NCBI RefSeq assembly: GCF_000226115.1
Contig: NC_016461.1
Span: 1,922,001 to 1,986,000, forward strand
Reading direction: 5' to 3'
Length of the DNA stretch: 64,000 nucleotides
Source: Thermothielavioides terrestris NRRL 8126
Taxonomy: Eukaryota; Ascomycota; Sordariomycetes; Sordariales; Chaetomiaceae
The notes under the pieces were generated by a model, which saw only the letters and a program-made list of their open reading frames with translations, made no database searches and had not been told where the DNA came from. This document shows positions 10,947-24,916 of this stretch, one piece after another. Within the stretch, counting starts at the first letter, position 1; every line of letters begins with the position of its first letter. The position numbers were made by a program, and so were the translations under genes.

Positions 10947-11276
10947 TCAATTGACCCCGTAGCCCTCACACTGCGTCCATTCATTGTTGACAGGCGCATA
11001 GTGGCACCCAAGCCGGATGGCTAGTTTTTCAAGTGCCCAGTTAGCCGAAGTAGCTTGTAACTAGTGTGCGAAGTGGCATGGAAACCCACCGCAATCTTTG
11101 TTAGCCTGGCAGACGCAGGCGTTCGATCTGGGAGGCTCTGGGCACCGCTGCATGAGCAGGTCAGCGGCGCAGTCGATCCAGTCCATGCTGAATTGGCAAT
11201 TGTTGTTTCTCGTCTCGACCTGCGGGAGGGCGAAAGCCGCGAGAGGCAGGCTGAGGAGGAAAAGATTCGAATGCAT
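10947..11276 (-). CDS. Small secreted eight-cysteine protein
   Basis: Model (minus strand): exon 1 11276-11090, exon 2 11020-10947, 86 aa. The start MHSNLFLLSLPLAAFALP is a clear signal peptide. The 69-bp intron has a GTGGGT donor, a GCTAAC branch and a CTAG acceptor. Without splicing the frame stops soon after and leaves seven cysteines; with splicing the mature protein has eight, an even number that suits four disulfides. Order: C-x7-C-x8-C-x8-C-x-C-x5-C-x5-C-x11-C. This resembles small cysteine-rich secreted proteins of fungi (effector-, defensin- or CFEM-like sizes), but the spacing fits no family I can name. A TATATAG word lies ~105 bp upstream. Function unknown. Confidence 0.65.
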
Positions 11277-12344
11277 ATTGGCAGATGTGAAGCAGTTGTC
11301 GATGGTATGTATGATGGAGATGAAGTGGTGACTTGGAGACGCAGCACGAGAAGGACCTGTCAATGAAGACTCTGGTCTAACTATATACCTTACCGGAGCA
11401 TGAACCGCTCGGGGCAGAGTTTCTGATCCTACGCAGTATTAGGAACAGACTCATTTCGCATAAGTTTTGAGAAGTCACTAGGATCAGTGTTGTTGAATCC
11501 GTCGAACGTAAATCTTGAATCCTTCGAACGCAAATCAGAAAAAGCTCCCGCAGAGCCGCTCAACGTCTCCAACGGCTTAATCATTAAGTTGGATTCGGGT
11601 GGAAATTACGGATTGCGTGACCTATAGAACTGCTTAGAACACCAAGACTGATTGACAATGGGAGCCAGATACTCCATCGCAGGATCCTGCGAACTATGCA
11701 CATCCCGTGGTTCAATCGCAGCTCACAATCTCACCTTCTTGGCGCCAGCGTCTTCGTCTATGTGCCGACGTGCCCGCAGACCCGGAGAGGCAGTTAGAAA
11801 AAGTGACCGAAATCTCGAGAGCATGAGATCGATAACTAGTGTACGGAGTAAAGAGGAATGAGCTCTTGGCAACAACCAAGCCTGTGTCGGAACCGGTGGC
11901 TTCCCGCGGAAGTGGACATCCCTGGGACCCCGAGGGGCCAGCGAGCGAGCATCCAACGACGCACGCCGACATGGACGATGCCGGCCAAGGGCCAGGCAGG
12001 CATGCTTGGAGCCTACCTATAACTAGTGTACATAGTGCGGTGTAGACTAGCCGCCGAACACGCACCACAAGGGAACAGTGAGGCCCTTTGCTCCATTATC
12101 CAATCCTAGGCATCGTATTGGCGGGAGAAACTAGTAGACAGCCAACAGCCCCTTTTGGCTGGGGAAGCAATAGTGCACCATGGGAATTCCTTGCCAAGAT
12201 ACATTCCTTGCCAAGATACACTAACTCGCACCTCCTCGATGCAAAAACGCTGCTGCCTGATGAATTGCGAGCGCCAATCCCGATTCCTACCTCCACGACC
12301 CCATCTCCCAACCCTCAATTACACCTCATACAGCCGCCAAGCCT
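11277..12344. other. Intergenic region with ACTAGTGTAC motifs
   Basis: No supported gene. Two copies of ACTAGTGTAC occur at 11835-11844 and 12022-12031, the first running into CGGAGTA. The region is otherwise featureless. Confidence 0.5.
11381..11387 (-). promoter_or_regulatory. Possible TATA box of the small secreted protein gene
   Basis: TATATAG on the minus strand, about 105 bp upstream of the ATG at 11276, at a typical distance for a highly regulated secreted-protein gene. Position-based inference only. Confidence 0.35.
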
Positions 12345-15181
12345 TTACATCCACAGCCGAGCCGTTCCGTCCGCGCCGGCGCTGACGCACCACGGATGGT
12401 GCGGGTGCCAATCCACATCCAGGACGCCGAGCTTGTTGACGACCCTGTGGCCCTTGAGCATCTTGACCGGCACGATGGTCGGCGGCTCCAGGTGGTCGTT
12501 GGGGACCTTGCCGTGGAAGATCTGCAGCGAGCCGTCGTCGCTGGCGTCGGCGAACAGCGGCAGCCCGCCCTTGTGGTACCGCACCTGCCGGACGGCCGCG
12601 CCGTGGAACCTCATGGTCTTGTGCGGCCTGCTCGACAGGTCCAGGTCGTGCCAGAGCAGCCGCTTGTCGTAGCTGCCCACGATCAGGTTGTCGCCGCCAG
12701 GGTGGATATCACATGATGAGATCCTAATGGAGAGTGTCAGTAAAACGCAAGCGGCCGCTCGGAGAAAGAAGTGTCCGGATGAACGTACCACTTGGCGCCA
12801 GGCTGGAGAACCTTGACCAGCTCCAGCTTCTGGAGGTCGTAGCACCGGATGGTCCGCTGGGTAGCCACAAAGAGCTGGGGCCTGAGGGGGTGGAAAGCGG
12901 CTGTCTGTGCGATGCCCGAATGTTTTCGGAAGGGTATTTGCGTCAGGTGCTTAGAGAGGGTGTGAATCGCGACGGAGCTTCGCTGCCCTGCCGGGGAGAC
13001 GGTGGTGAAATGGTCCCCTCTCCTGTGCCAGCTGATGACGCTTACTGTTGACCTCACGGTGATGCGGAGCAACACACCCTCGTCCTCCAGCTTCGTGCCT
13101 GGGCGAGCCCATTTCGCCGGCGGCTCCTTGCCGGTCGGAGCTACCTGCTGCTGTCCGTTGGTGGCGTACCCAAATCCCGCCGCCAAGACGTCCCTGCTGG
13201 CCTGGTAGAGAGCCGGAGTGACGCTGGCATGTGTCGGGACCATCAGGAAGATGTCCTCACCCGCAGCCGCAGCGAGGATGAAGGAGTCTTTTGTTGGCCT
13301 CCAGCGGACCGTGCTGACGGACTCATCGCTACTTAGCTTGGCAGACCAGACTTCGCGGCCCGTCAATAGTTCCCACACGCGTACGGTACCGTCGTCACCC
13401 CCGGTCGCTAGCGCAACACCAGTCTATCATTCGATCAGCACTCTGCAGTTCCGGAAGGGATAGGGGGAAAACACTTACAGGGTCGATCGCAACGCTCCTT
13501 ACCCTCCCTTCGTGGCCGCGGAAAATGGTCTGGACGACGGTAGGAAACGGCTTGAGCTCAGACGGCGAGGGCAGCTTTGGGAGGAGCGAGTTGGGATCGA
13601 TGTTCAGCCTGTTCTTTCGCACCCGCGGCGCCAGATAGAGGTCCTGTTTGCACCGGAGTCAGCATTGCCGCGCAAAATCAATGGCGTCGTCCCAACATAC
13701 CATGCACCGCTCGAACCGCTCCTTGACTAGGTTACCCCACGCAGGCACTTTCCTCAATGCATCGTACTTTTGCGGGAGGTAATCCTTTTCCCGGTCCTCC
13801 GGGTCAGCGTTCTCCCATTCCTCCTTCTCCTCCTTGGTCCTAAGCCGGGTGTCAGTGCTTTCGTGCGGACTGAGCAGCAGCTGGAAAGCCTACTTACGGG
13901 AGGTATTCCTCCGGCGGGTTATAGCTCAAGTCGTACCCCGGGGGTGGGAGCTTGGGAGCGGGAATGTGCATCGGATTGGGTGGTTGGGGCTCCTCGTCCT
14001 GCCAGAGATCGAAGTGCACCTCTTCCTTCTCTTCCTCCTCCCTCTCGCGCTCCTCGGGCGGCTTATACGGCAAGATTCTCCCTTCGCGGATCGCGCGCAC
14101 CAATTTCATGATTTGCTTGGCCTCATTCTTGGAAGGGACGAAACGCCGTTTCGGTTCAGGGGCGCTGCTGAGGGCTGTTCTCGGTCAGAGGTGTCGGGTC
14201 CGCAACAATAGAGACAGCGGGTATTATCCTTACGCATCTTCTCCTCGATGGATGTGAAGTACTCGACGGTGTCGGGGTACGGGTCTTCAAGGTCATCCGG
14301 GATAAGGCCCATCTGTACCCGGCGGACGAGTTCCAATTCTTCTTGGCTAGAGTTCAGTCAGCACGGTTTGCGTGCGCGTGGCCTGCAACTGCAAAGGAAC
14401 CATACCTCAGGTTAAGGGGATTGCCCGTGTTGATGTCGGTCAGGCCCGTCCACCCCTCGGGCACCTCGATACTGTCAAGGAGACTTTGCAGCGCATCGCC
14501 AGTGGCCGGGCGCATGATCTTCTTGCCATTGATGTCGTAGCCGATGTGAGGGTAGCTAGAGAGTAGAGAGGCAACGGTCAGAACGACGCCGGGTTGCATA
14601 GGGCGCTGCCGGGGGCACGCACCTGTCGTAAAAGCTCAGCGGAATGTTGCCGATCGTATTGACGGGGACCTGCGCATCGGTGTCGTCGGAGTCGTAGACG
14701 GGATCAATCTCGCTGCCCAAAGCCGAGTCAGTATCCAAACCGCACGACAGGAAAAAAGAAGCCCAAGGGCCTCCACGCACTCGTAGACATATCGAATGCC
14801 CCCATTGGCGTCTTTTTCAATCCGGTAATTCTCTCCCTCGCCCTCCTCCTCCTCTTTGCGCCTCGGGTCGACGCCCGGTTCCGTGATTTCGAGCTCCCCC
14901 TGCTGGGCGACGAGTTTGTCTATCTCCGCCTTGCCGTCCACATCCGAGGGGACGTCGTCGCTGAGGATGTCGTCTTTATCCTCCACCTCGTTCTCGTCCT
15001 CGCCCTCGCTCTCCTCCGTGGCTTCGCTGCCGCTCTCGTCATCATCATCCGACGGGCTGTAGTCTCCTTCGTCTTCGCTCAGCGACAGGACCCCGTCGGA
15101 CAGGCCATTGGCGAGCTCGTCGTCGGACTCCGAGTCCGATTCTCTCGACTTGCGCTTCTTCTCTGCGAGTTTTGGTCCCAT
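12345..15181 (-). CDS. erb1: Ribosome biogenesis protein ERB1 (BOP1 homolog)
   Basis: Nine exons (minus): 15181-14781, 14712-14623, 14555-14406, 14346-14234, 14174-13898, 13839-13701, 13643-13479, 13423-12789, 12723-12345; 782 aa. All eight introns are 55-68 bp with GT..AG ends, and phases close without a gap. ERB1 is the scaffold of the nucleolar PeBoW complex (with NOP7/Pescadillo and YTM1), needed for 27S pre-rRNA processing and 60S assembly. The N-terminus is lysine-rich, then strongly acidic (Ser/Asp/Glu). The BOP1 N-terminal domain follows ('[13 protein letters not shown]', '[13 protein letters not shown]', '[15 protein letters not shown]'). The C-terminal WD40 propeller starts near '[15 protein letters not shown]' and ends '[12 protein letters not shown]'. 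Length suits the family (~780-800 aa). Confidence 0.95.
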
Positions 15182-16267
15182 TGTGCAGGCTGGGACTTGC
15201 TGTGTTTTGCCGAATGTCTGCAGCCGTGCAACACCTCCGAAGTTAGCGGCCGAAGCGCGGCACCTTTTTTCTGCCAGTTCGAATCAACTTTTTGGCGGGG
15301 ATCTTGTCCACACCGCCTTGATTCTGCATAAGGTACGGAACAATTTAGCAGGTGGCCCACCACTCCATGGTGATAACCTGGAAGTTAAGCCCCACCGTCC
15401 TAGTGTAATCCGTGTAATCCGAAGTTGTTTCCTCTCTGGTATCATGCTCAACCGTCCCTCTCAAAGAGCCCAGGAAACAAGCGAAAAGTTCGGGAACTGC
15501 AAAACCACCTAGGGTGGACTGGGTACTTACCCGGTCTACGGATAACTTGATCTATTGCTAACCGTGTTTGTCGGGATTGCTGAGTCGATGAGTTGACGGC
15601 AGCTGGGCAGGCCCAATCACTCACACTAGGTACAGTACCTCGAGGGACCAGGCACCTTGATGGCCACCTTCGCTTGGGGACCAGGAAATTCGACCATGGC
15701 TGAACCTGTTCCATCTCAGCAACATATCTTGGGCACTGTCTTGCCACAGTACGTGCATCGGTAGGTAGGTGAGTCCGCCAGGGCAATTGAATTTTTGTGT
15801 AAGCCCCTCTCCCTACCTAAGTATTCTTTAATTAACTAGGTAATGTGCGCACAGCATCCATTGGTGTTCGTGTTAGAGTTACAGAAACATGTGCTCCATA
15901 CCGTTATTCATCGGTGTTCCGTAAGCACCGTACCTCACACCGAGCGAATCACAAATTAAAGTTGCCCCCCACCCCGCGCTTGACGCAAGCATCCGCTGCC
16001 TGGCGGTGTTAATTGGCTAAAAGCTAGCATGAATTGATCAACTGCCAGAACCAGCGCTGTAGTTAATGTGTAAGCTCACCCGTCTTGGGACAGGGTGGCC
16101 TGGACCCAGCTGCCTGGACCCAGCTGTTGTATCGGAGTTTGTTCTGTTTGTCCTGTTATCCTCCCCATCCGGTCACTCACTTAGAACACACCCAACCTGC
16201 CACCGACGGCAGTCTCTGCTGCGCGTTGCCCATCAAGATCCGAGACACACACGCCCCACCGTTGACG
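15182..16267. other. Divergent intergenic region between ERB1 and the Zn2Cys6 gene
   Basis: No gene supported. It contains several ACCTACCT/AGGTAGGT-type words (about 15625, 15760 and 15815) and the 5' flanks of both neighbours. A plus-strand frame from 16066 joins the regulator only by reading through its intron. Confidence 0.55.
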
Positions 16268-17694
16268 ATGGATACGCACGCAAAACTGTCACCAGAGCAG
16301 CCCAAGCGGCGGGCTTGCGACGAGTGCCGTATGCAATTCCAGAACCCATTCGGCGATTCCCGTCTCTGACGCAATTCGCAGGAGGTAGAAAGCTGGCGTG
16401 TTCCAAGGAGCTAGATGGATGCGCCCGCTGCAAGCGTGAAGGCATCAAATGCGTCTATTCGCCCCAAAAGCGCATGGGCAGACCCAGAAAGCAGCGGCCT
16501 GCCGAGGCGGCAGACTCGCAGCCTACCGTCAGCGTTCCAACGGAGGCGCCGAAGAAGGAGGCGGAGACGGCGCCCTTCGTCATCCCAGACTTCCAGTTCG
16601 ACGGCACGATCGGGATGGACCTGGATCTCTCCTTCCTGGACGTGAACAACACGGACGTCAACTTCCTGGAGCTGGTCGACCCGAATTCCCAGGTGCTTCC
16701 CGCACCGGATCACACGTATGCGGACCAAGGAGGTGCCGGCTTCAAAGAAGCGGCAGTACCTAATCCGCCCATACCCACCGGGGGTTTCTGGCGTCTAGGC
16801 GAGAACCTCGACACCATCAACTTTGATGAGCCCATCGGCGCGCCGGCCGCGCCTCCACCGGCGCCCGAGATCACGGCGGAAGAAGTCGCCCAGATCTTCG
16901 CATACGACATCGCTGAGACGTTGCCCAGCCTCTCCCCGCCGTCGTCGAACTCACCCAGCACGCAAGCCTCGCCTTCCGAATCCGACAATTCCCGGCCGTG
17001 CGGCTGCCTCCCGTCGCTCTATCTCGCGCTGGACTCCCTCCAGACGCTCCCGAGCGAGGTCGGCGAGGCCATGCGGGTCGCCCGCACGGCCACCAAGGCG
17101 GCGCACGACGCGATCCTCTGCCCGGTGTGCAGCGAGATCCCGACGGACCCGGTCTGCAAGCCGCCGATGCGCGCGTTCCAGAGCATGATGATGCTCGGCG
17201 CGCTGCTGCCCTCGGTCTCGCACGCGTACATGCGCATCCTGAGCATGGTCGACGCCGAGGCGGCCGCGGCCGACGCCGAGCGGCGCAAGATCTGCTTCTC
17301 CCTGAGCCGGTACGGCGGGCTCTGGGGCAGCATGGCCAGGCTGGACCTCGTCAAGTGCGGCGCGTCCGAGCGGCTCGAGGGCGCCATGCTCGAGCCGATC
17401 CTCTGGCGGCTGACGGTGCGCGCGATGCTCAAGATGGACGTGTACGGCGTCAACTGCCTGACACCGGGCGTTCCCGACGAGGACATCCAGCAGCCGGGGT
17501 TGAAGGACATTATCACGATGATGGAGGAGCGCTCGCGCCGGCGGCACGAGCAGCTCGACGCGCTGGTGGCGTCGGGGGCCGTGGACAAGCTCCCGGCCGA
17601 ATACGTCCCGCTCTCTTCGAACGGCGACAAACCCACCTGCCTGCGGATCATCGACATCGCGAAGCGGTCCATGGACGATCTGATCATCCCTTGA
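16268..17694 (+). CDS. Zn(II)2Cys6 fungal transcription factor
   Basis: Exons 16268-16328 and 16382-17694, 457 aa. The 53-bp intron (GTATGC donor, CTGAC branch, CAG acceptor) interrupts the zinc cluster. Splicing restores the six cysteines C17, C20, C27, C34, C37 and C44 (CDEC..C...CARC..C), followed by the basic linker KRMGRPRK. The middle is acidic and Pro-rich, a likely activation region. The C-terminal half (from 'RPCGCLPSLYLALDSLQ', with 'ILCPVCSE') resembles the C-terminal region of AflR-type regulators of secondary metabolism. It should bind DNA as a nuclear regulator; its targets are unknown. No biosynthetic cluster adjoins it, so a pathway-specific role is not supported by context. 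Confidence 0.88.
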
Positions 17695-18562
17695 ACCTGT
17701 CGCCGTTTGCGTGTGCAAATGGATGTTGATAATATATCAGGCCTCAGCGTGCCGGCGCCGTCCGCTCCTTTCCACGCAAGCGATCGCGGCTTCGGGAACG
17801 CGCTTGCGCGTGGCGCAAGGGACCGCTACAAGCCAGCGCCGCGGCACGGCCTTCGGCGTCGAAGGACGTGAATCCTCCGCGCCGCGGTGATCCGCATTCC
17901 GGAAGCGTCGCGATGGGTGTAGTAATGGACGCCCTCCCCGGAGTGTGGGGGACAGCTTGCCGCGATTGCAGAAAAAGGAGGTGAAAACGACACCCGGCGT
18001 GTTCCCCTCAGCCTACCATGTTCTCTACCTCTGGGGAACGACGGAAAGGGAGGGCGGAAAGGGAGGACAAGAGACAGTCATGTATAATTCTCCCCTCTTT
18101 CTTTGCACGGAGCAAGCTCTGTATAGTAGAACCGAGTGGCGCCAAGAAAAGGAGGGGATATGACCCGGGAGGTATGTTTGTTTCGATACCTACAGGGGGA
18201 ACCGGAAGCAGAAGCGGTTTCTCCAATGGGATATGTTAAAACCAAGAAACACCTGACCAAAGTAAACAAACACACACTCGTACTCCATGGCCCGGACTTA
18301 TCTGATCGTTTGCGCACTGTCGACTTTTCTACATCAAAAAAATGGACATGCGCCGCCGTGAAATGATCGATGGCCTGCCTTACTATGACCGCCCCTATCA
18401 ACCCCCAAACAACTCCCAATCTCCGTCCCGCAACCTGTTTTCCCTGCTCAGCCAAGGACCTATTCGTGGATTTCGCTAGCTTTTTTCTTTTTCGTTTGGT
18501 CCTGTTTCGTAACCCCGTTCCGCGGAAAATTTGCGACCCCATGTCAGACGATGAACGATCCT
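17695..18562. other. Intergenic region between convergent genes
   Basis: 3' flanks of the transcription factor (plus) and ERV29 (minus). No gene seen. Confidence 0.6.
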
Positions 18563-19829
<1,267 letters not shown>

Positions 19830-21850
19830 TGCTGCGGCTGGCTATACGGAATCGGGAGAATCGATGACAATATAATCGAAAGATGGCAGTCCGGCTGGCG
19901 AATTGGGTTGGAATGGCGATTCAAGGAGGAGAAGAAGACTCGGTGGAAAGCGAGACCCGAGGGGTTGCCGAAGGGAGAGAGAAGGCTTGCCGTGTGATCC
20001 CTCGACAGCAAACAGAAACGAAGCTCAAGGAAGAAATGCGCAAAACTCAGCAGGCTGGTCTCGAGGACGCGATCGCCGGCCGAGTGAAGTTGTCGGTGTC
20101 GGACTGTACTATGGAGGGAAAAAGGACGTCGACGCCGCAGGGGATTTTGAGGTTGCTGAGCTGCTGAGCTCAGACGGCACCAAGTGTGGTATCTACAACT
20201 GTGTCCTCAACCAACCGCAACCCATCAGTGCGTGCCACAGATGACGGTCGCAGCAGGGGTGGGGCGCCGGGTACCTGCGCTGCTTGGCGGATACCCGGAC
20301 TTGATCTACTGATTGGTTGATTTTGAGGTCGCTGTTAACAAGGGTACACTACCTTAAGAGCCGGGCCCTTGGACGGAATACAGCTCCGTACAGAACATAA
20401 CCATCCCCGACCCACGTTCAACTCTAAATGGCTACTGGTGGCCAAGCGCCGCTCTTCGATTTTGATCCAACAATTTAGACAAGAATACATTGTCATTTCC
20501 GCTTCTTGAGGGACATTGGACAGGGAGAGGACAGGAAAGGGAGGGCACACGCACGACGTCTGTGCCTCCAGGTACCTACCAGCTACCTGGCTGACCTCCC
20601 ACCTGGACAGAGAACGATGGATGCTCCTTCCCTTCCTTCCAACCGCTCGGGTTCCCGTGAACCGGGAATAGACTATAGGATTACCAAGTACGTTACGGGA
20701 CTTATGATTTGCGCGTCTTGATAATCCCGGCGAAGTAGAGGGCTTCCCTTACTGTGTAGTAGCTGGGCCATCGTGAGGTTCATGCGCTCCTGAACGTACC
20801 AGCACCTTGCCTTGCACCCGCTATGGAAGCTTCCCTGGCCTGCCTTGGCTACTCCGACGTTTCGACGTTTCGGTGTTTCGGACAACCCAGTGGCCGAAAC
20901 CCGGTCCGCAATCCTGTACGGCGAAACAAGAAGACCCATTCCTCCTTGACAGCCTCCGAATGAAACGTTCTTTGATCGACTTTGAGAATGACCACCTATG
21001 GGCGGCTTACATAAGCTATTCTCCTGGACAACTCTGACAGGCACGGAGCCCGAAGTCGACGGGAGTCTTCGACGAGCAAGGTTGGGCCTGTGCAAGCCGT
21101 AATCCGTATGCCAACTCAGCACCGTCCAGAAAGGAAACCCACTTACACAACACGCAGGCCCGGAGGCAAATGTACCCGAGTTCACTCATGTGCAGCTCAA
21201 GCGACGCGGTCAACCTCACAGTCCTTTGAATCCTGCTCAGCCAATCAGCCAACTTGCCGTTGTCCTCGAAGCGAGCGTTTAAAAATAGGTTTTTAATAGG
21301 CAACATCCACAACAGCCGAACAGAACTGGGGCGAAGTCACCCTGCGCCGACTCTCTGCATTCAGCCTCTGGTATGCCTAACCCCGCAGCCGCACCGCATT
21401 CCAGTCAAGTTTTCCAGTCAAGTTATGAGGGTGGCATGCGAGCTGCACAGTTAAGGGCTACACACTTTGGAACCCCAGAATGGAGTGAGTGGGCGAGGAG
21501 CGTGGTTTGGACAAGCTCAACGCCGTAACGCGAGATAGAAACGGAGCAACACCAAACTATATACCAGGCTGAGAGGAGACCATCGCTCGCACTTCGCCCA
21601 CGAACAAACCGCTTGCTCCGGCTCTCCCAACGCCAAGCCGTCAACCGTATCGCCTGATAGGGAGCGTAGCCCGTCACCCAGGATTCCGTACCTCTAGGCC
21701 CCGAGACCAAACACTGGCGGCTGGAGTGCAATCGTACCCCAGCGAATAGAACGCGCACAAACAAAAGTTAAAACCCCAACTTCACACACCCCACGGCCTT
21801 GCACTAGGCCGATACAGCCCCGCCTAGCCTCCTCCCCACGGGTTTCTGCC
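19830..21850. other. 2-kb intergenic region, no gene supported
   Basis: Open frames here (for example 20673-21185 minus, 170 aa) lack domains, splice-consistent partners or clear coding composition. A small imperfect repeat of GACGTTTCG/GGTGTTTCGG lies at about 20857-20880. It includes the ERV29 promoter and the cupredoxin 3' flank. Confidence 0.5.
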
Positions 21851-23471
21851 CTAATACCCCGGCGGAGGCGACCGCGTGGGCGCCGGCGCGTCGGCCGACG
21901 GCAGTTCCGCCGCCGGCGGCGGAATGTAGTGCGTGTACGGTCCCGTCGGTGGCGGCGACGACTGCGGAGACCTAGATAGAGCAGCAAAGAAGCCCGTCAG
22001 CAAGCTCAGCCCTTTTTGCACCGCACCCCACCATTTCATCCACCGCTCACGCTCTCCCCTTGAAAAAGGAAACAAGGGGAACAAAAAAAAAAACTTACAT
22101 ATACAGAGAGTCGCGGCCAAACGCCCGCAGGTCGTGACTCTGCCCCTGCCCCTGCCCCTGCCCCTGCCCCGCGCCGAACCCGTACCCGGGAAACGACGCG
22201 CCCGGCCCAAACAACCCATACCCCGCGCCAGCAGCACCAGCACCAGCACCAGCAACACCAGCAGTAGCAGCAGCAGCAGCAGGAGGAGGAGGAGGCGGAG
22301 GAGTATGATGCGCGACCGAATTGCGCAGCGTAGCAGTCCCATCAAACGACGCGACCGTGGTCTGGCCAGGGCTCTTGGGATTCGGGTTCGGGGTCAGGCC
22401 GAGACTCGCGGCGTCGGCGCCGGCATACTTGGCCTCGCCCATGGCGGCCGCCGGCGACGAGAGCGGGCCGGCGGCGGCCGCCAGCGCCGACTTGCGGTAC
22501 GCCTTGTCGAACCCGCCGCGGCGGCCGCACAGGTAGATCAGCACGGCGGCCAGGAGCAGCACGGCGGCGCTGCCGATCGCGATGCCTGCTATCGCGCCGG
22601 CGCTGAGGCTGGACCCTCCTCCGGAGGAGGAAGAAGAAGAGGAGGAGGCGGCTGGCGAGGCCGGGGACGAGGGGGAGGAGGAGCCGCCTGGGGTGGGCGT
22701 CGGGATGGCGGATTCCGTCGGGAACGGGTCGCCCGGGCCGAGCTGGAAGGTCACGTTCTGGGCGAAGGCGAGCTGGTCGTCGTAGGTCTCGGTGCTGTTG
22801 GGGTTGATGACGCCGATCATTTTGTGGTCGACGCAGGAGGTGGGCGCGTAGCAGTAGAAGAAGATGGGCTCTGTGTCGTTGACGCGGACGTCGTGGTAGG
22901 GGAGCTGATGGGCATCGTTAGGCTGTTTCTCTTCCCAAAAGGGGGCGGGGGGAAGAGGGTTAGGAGCCTGACGTCGTTGGAGACCACCTTCGGGTCGAAT
23001 TCGCCCGTGTTGAAGCCCGGCTTGTTGATGGTGGCGTACTCGTATGGGATACATGGCCATCCGAATGCGGCGCGGGCGACCCGGTGGCCGCCGGGGTAGA
23101 AGGTGAACCCTAGAGGCAGGGAAAGTCGGACCAGTCGTGTAAGTCGAAGATGGCTTGTTAACAAGGTGTTGCGACAGGAACGCAAGACTCACTGATTATG
23201 TCGCCGACATTGGCAGTTGCTTCGTGCGGAGTGAACACAAAGCCGACCTGCGTTGGGTATCAGATCAGTCGCTGGTATATACGCCGAGGCTCGCTGTGTC
23301 ACTTACAGCCCCAACTGCTATGCTGATTGTTGCCGGCCCGGATGAGCTAGAGGTTGTCGCCGACGCCGTCGACGTCGAGTCTGCCGGAGGCGTCGTGATG
23401 GTCGGATCGTCTTGAGCCGCGACTGTGGCTGCAAAAGCAGCGAGCACGGCGAGCGCCTGGGAGGCGAGCAT
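21851..23471 (-). CDS. Membrane-anchored serine-rich cupredoxin-domain protein
   Basis: Five exons (minus): 23471-23307, 23247-23193, 23109-22973, 22904-22099, 21971-21851; 427 aa. Order: signal peptide (MLASQALAVLAAFAATVAAQ), Ser/Thr-rich stretch, cupredoxin domain ('GFVFTPHEATANVGDII' to 'MIGVINP'), Pro/Ser-rich linker, one transmembrane segment ('AIAGIAIGSAAVLLLAAVLIYL') with basic residues after it, and a cytosolic tail with Gly-Gln repeats and a Pro-rich end. Possible copper ligands are the His of GGH, the Cys of FYC, and the His and Met of DHKM. Such extracellular serine-rich proteins occur at fungal cell surfaces, role unclear. The GTCAGG donor of intron 3 (22972) is weak and the least certain junction; its CTAAC branch and CAG acceptor are good. 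Confidence 0.82.
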
Positions 23472-24916
23472 GGCCGCGGCGGCGTTTGAAGCTCTGCGAT
23501 GGATACAGTTCTTGGCTCTGGGCCAGATCGCGGCAGCCAACAAGAACAGACAGAAACTGGATAAGAAAACAGTGGCTAGCCCCCTTTCTTTTATTAATCA
23601 CTGACAGATGCCCTGCCCCCAAAACGCCACGAAAAAGAACCAGTTGGCTTTCTCGACAGGGGGGGCAGAACGGCTTGTTGGCTGCGGTGTGGGTGCAAGC
23701 CCGGTGGGGAAGCGCCTCTTTGGCCCAGCCGCAGACACCACGCACCGACCGTGTACTGTACCTGCTTCGTGCTCGAGCCTTGCGAGGAAACGCCTCCATC
23801 ACTTACACCAAGGTGGCGAAGAGTGGAAGACCGCGACACCAGTACGACCCTGGATCGGGTCAAGGTGGGCAGCGCCGAGGCCGAGGAGACCCGGCATAGG
23901 ACAAAGATGCCCATCGATGGACCCAGGGGACTGACTTGTCGATAAAGAACACGAGATGGAAATAACTAAGGGGGCAAGTTTGATGGCAAGCAGCAGGGGG
24001 CGCTTTCACGTCTTGTGGCCGGCATGGTGGTGAAACGGGCATTCCTCGAGCTCAAAGTCCAAACGTCGTAATCGGCCCGTCGTCGACGCGATCTAACTTG
24101 TCTTCCCAATGTCGGTGTACGGAATACTCGCTTCCATTCTGATGGAGGCCGGGTCGGCAGTGGAAGCGGTATCGCTACCCGAACACCATGTGCGAGGACA
24201 ACCTCGGGACCCAGCTCCTCAGCCCATGTCGGCGAGTCATGGGGACCCGTGGAAGACACCCGCGAAGCCGCAGGGCTGGGTGAGACAGGACAGGGTATTC
24301 CGTAGCCTGTTGGGATCTGGCCTCCTCCGAAAGTGGCTGTTGGTTCAAAGGGCTGAGAATGCCAAGCATGCTTGACTCCCTGCATCGAGTGGGTGATTGG
24401 CTGCGCAACGGGGGCGATGGTTGACAGCGCACCGCCATGGGGGCCATTTCCCGCGGCCGGTTTCCCGGGTCTCTCAAGCCTGCCGGGAGCCGTCGTCCTT
24501 CCGAAAAGAGGGCCGTGGTGTGTTGGACACTGTACTGTGGATGTGTTCTTGGTGACGTTAACCACAGAAGTTGCTGGTCCGTCGTTGATTTTGGCTGGGG
24601 CCCGCCGGCTGCGCCATCGGGTCTCCCGTCCTGCCAAGTCGGGAATAACGAACCGCCGGATTTAGTTCACTGACACCGGGGTGGCTATTGACCAGGGGGT
24701 GCTGCTCCGTTGTCTGGGTGCATGCTTCCGGGCCAAGCGCAGAAAAACTTCACGGCCCCCAAACCTCGACTGCTCCCACATGGAAAGCAGCCGAGAGGCA
24801 GTGAAGCAGAAAAAGTGAGAATCAGTATATGTGCTGATATCCTATTCCAACCAGGGTATATAACTGTCCTGTAAGCACGACTGCATTTTTTCGTTACGCT
24901 CTCCCAGGCCGACCAC
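23472..24916. other. Intergenic region, no gene supported
   Basis: Promoter side of the cupredoxin gene and 3' flank of ALG6. A 223-codon minus-strand frame at 23966-24637 has no domain and is judged fortuitous. Confidence 0.5.

Noticed and set aside
16268..17694. Secondary-metabolite cluster around the Zn2Cys6 regulator
   Set aside because: Neighbours are ERB1 and ERV29; no PKS, NRPS, terpene synthase or tailoring genes in the window.
20673..21185. 170-codon minus-strand frame in the 2-kb gap
   Set aside because: No recognisable domain, no splice-consistent extension, ordinary composition.
21933..23099. 388-codon plus-strand frame over the cupredoxin gene
   Set aside because: Antisense of a Gly/Pro/Ser-rich region; low-complexity, no domain.
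23966..24637. 223-codon minus-strand frame
   Set aside because: Low coding likelihood by eye and no family resemblance.
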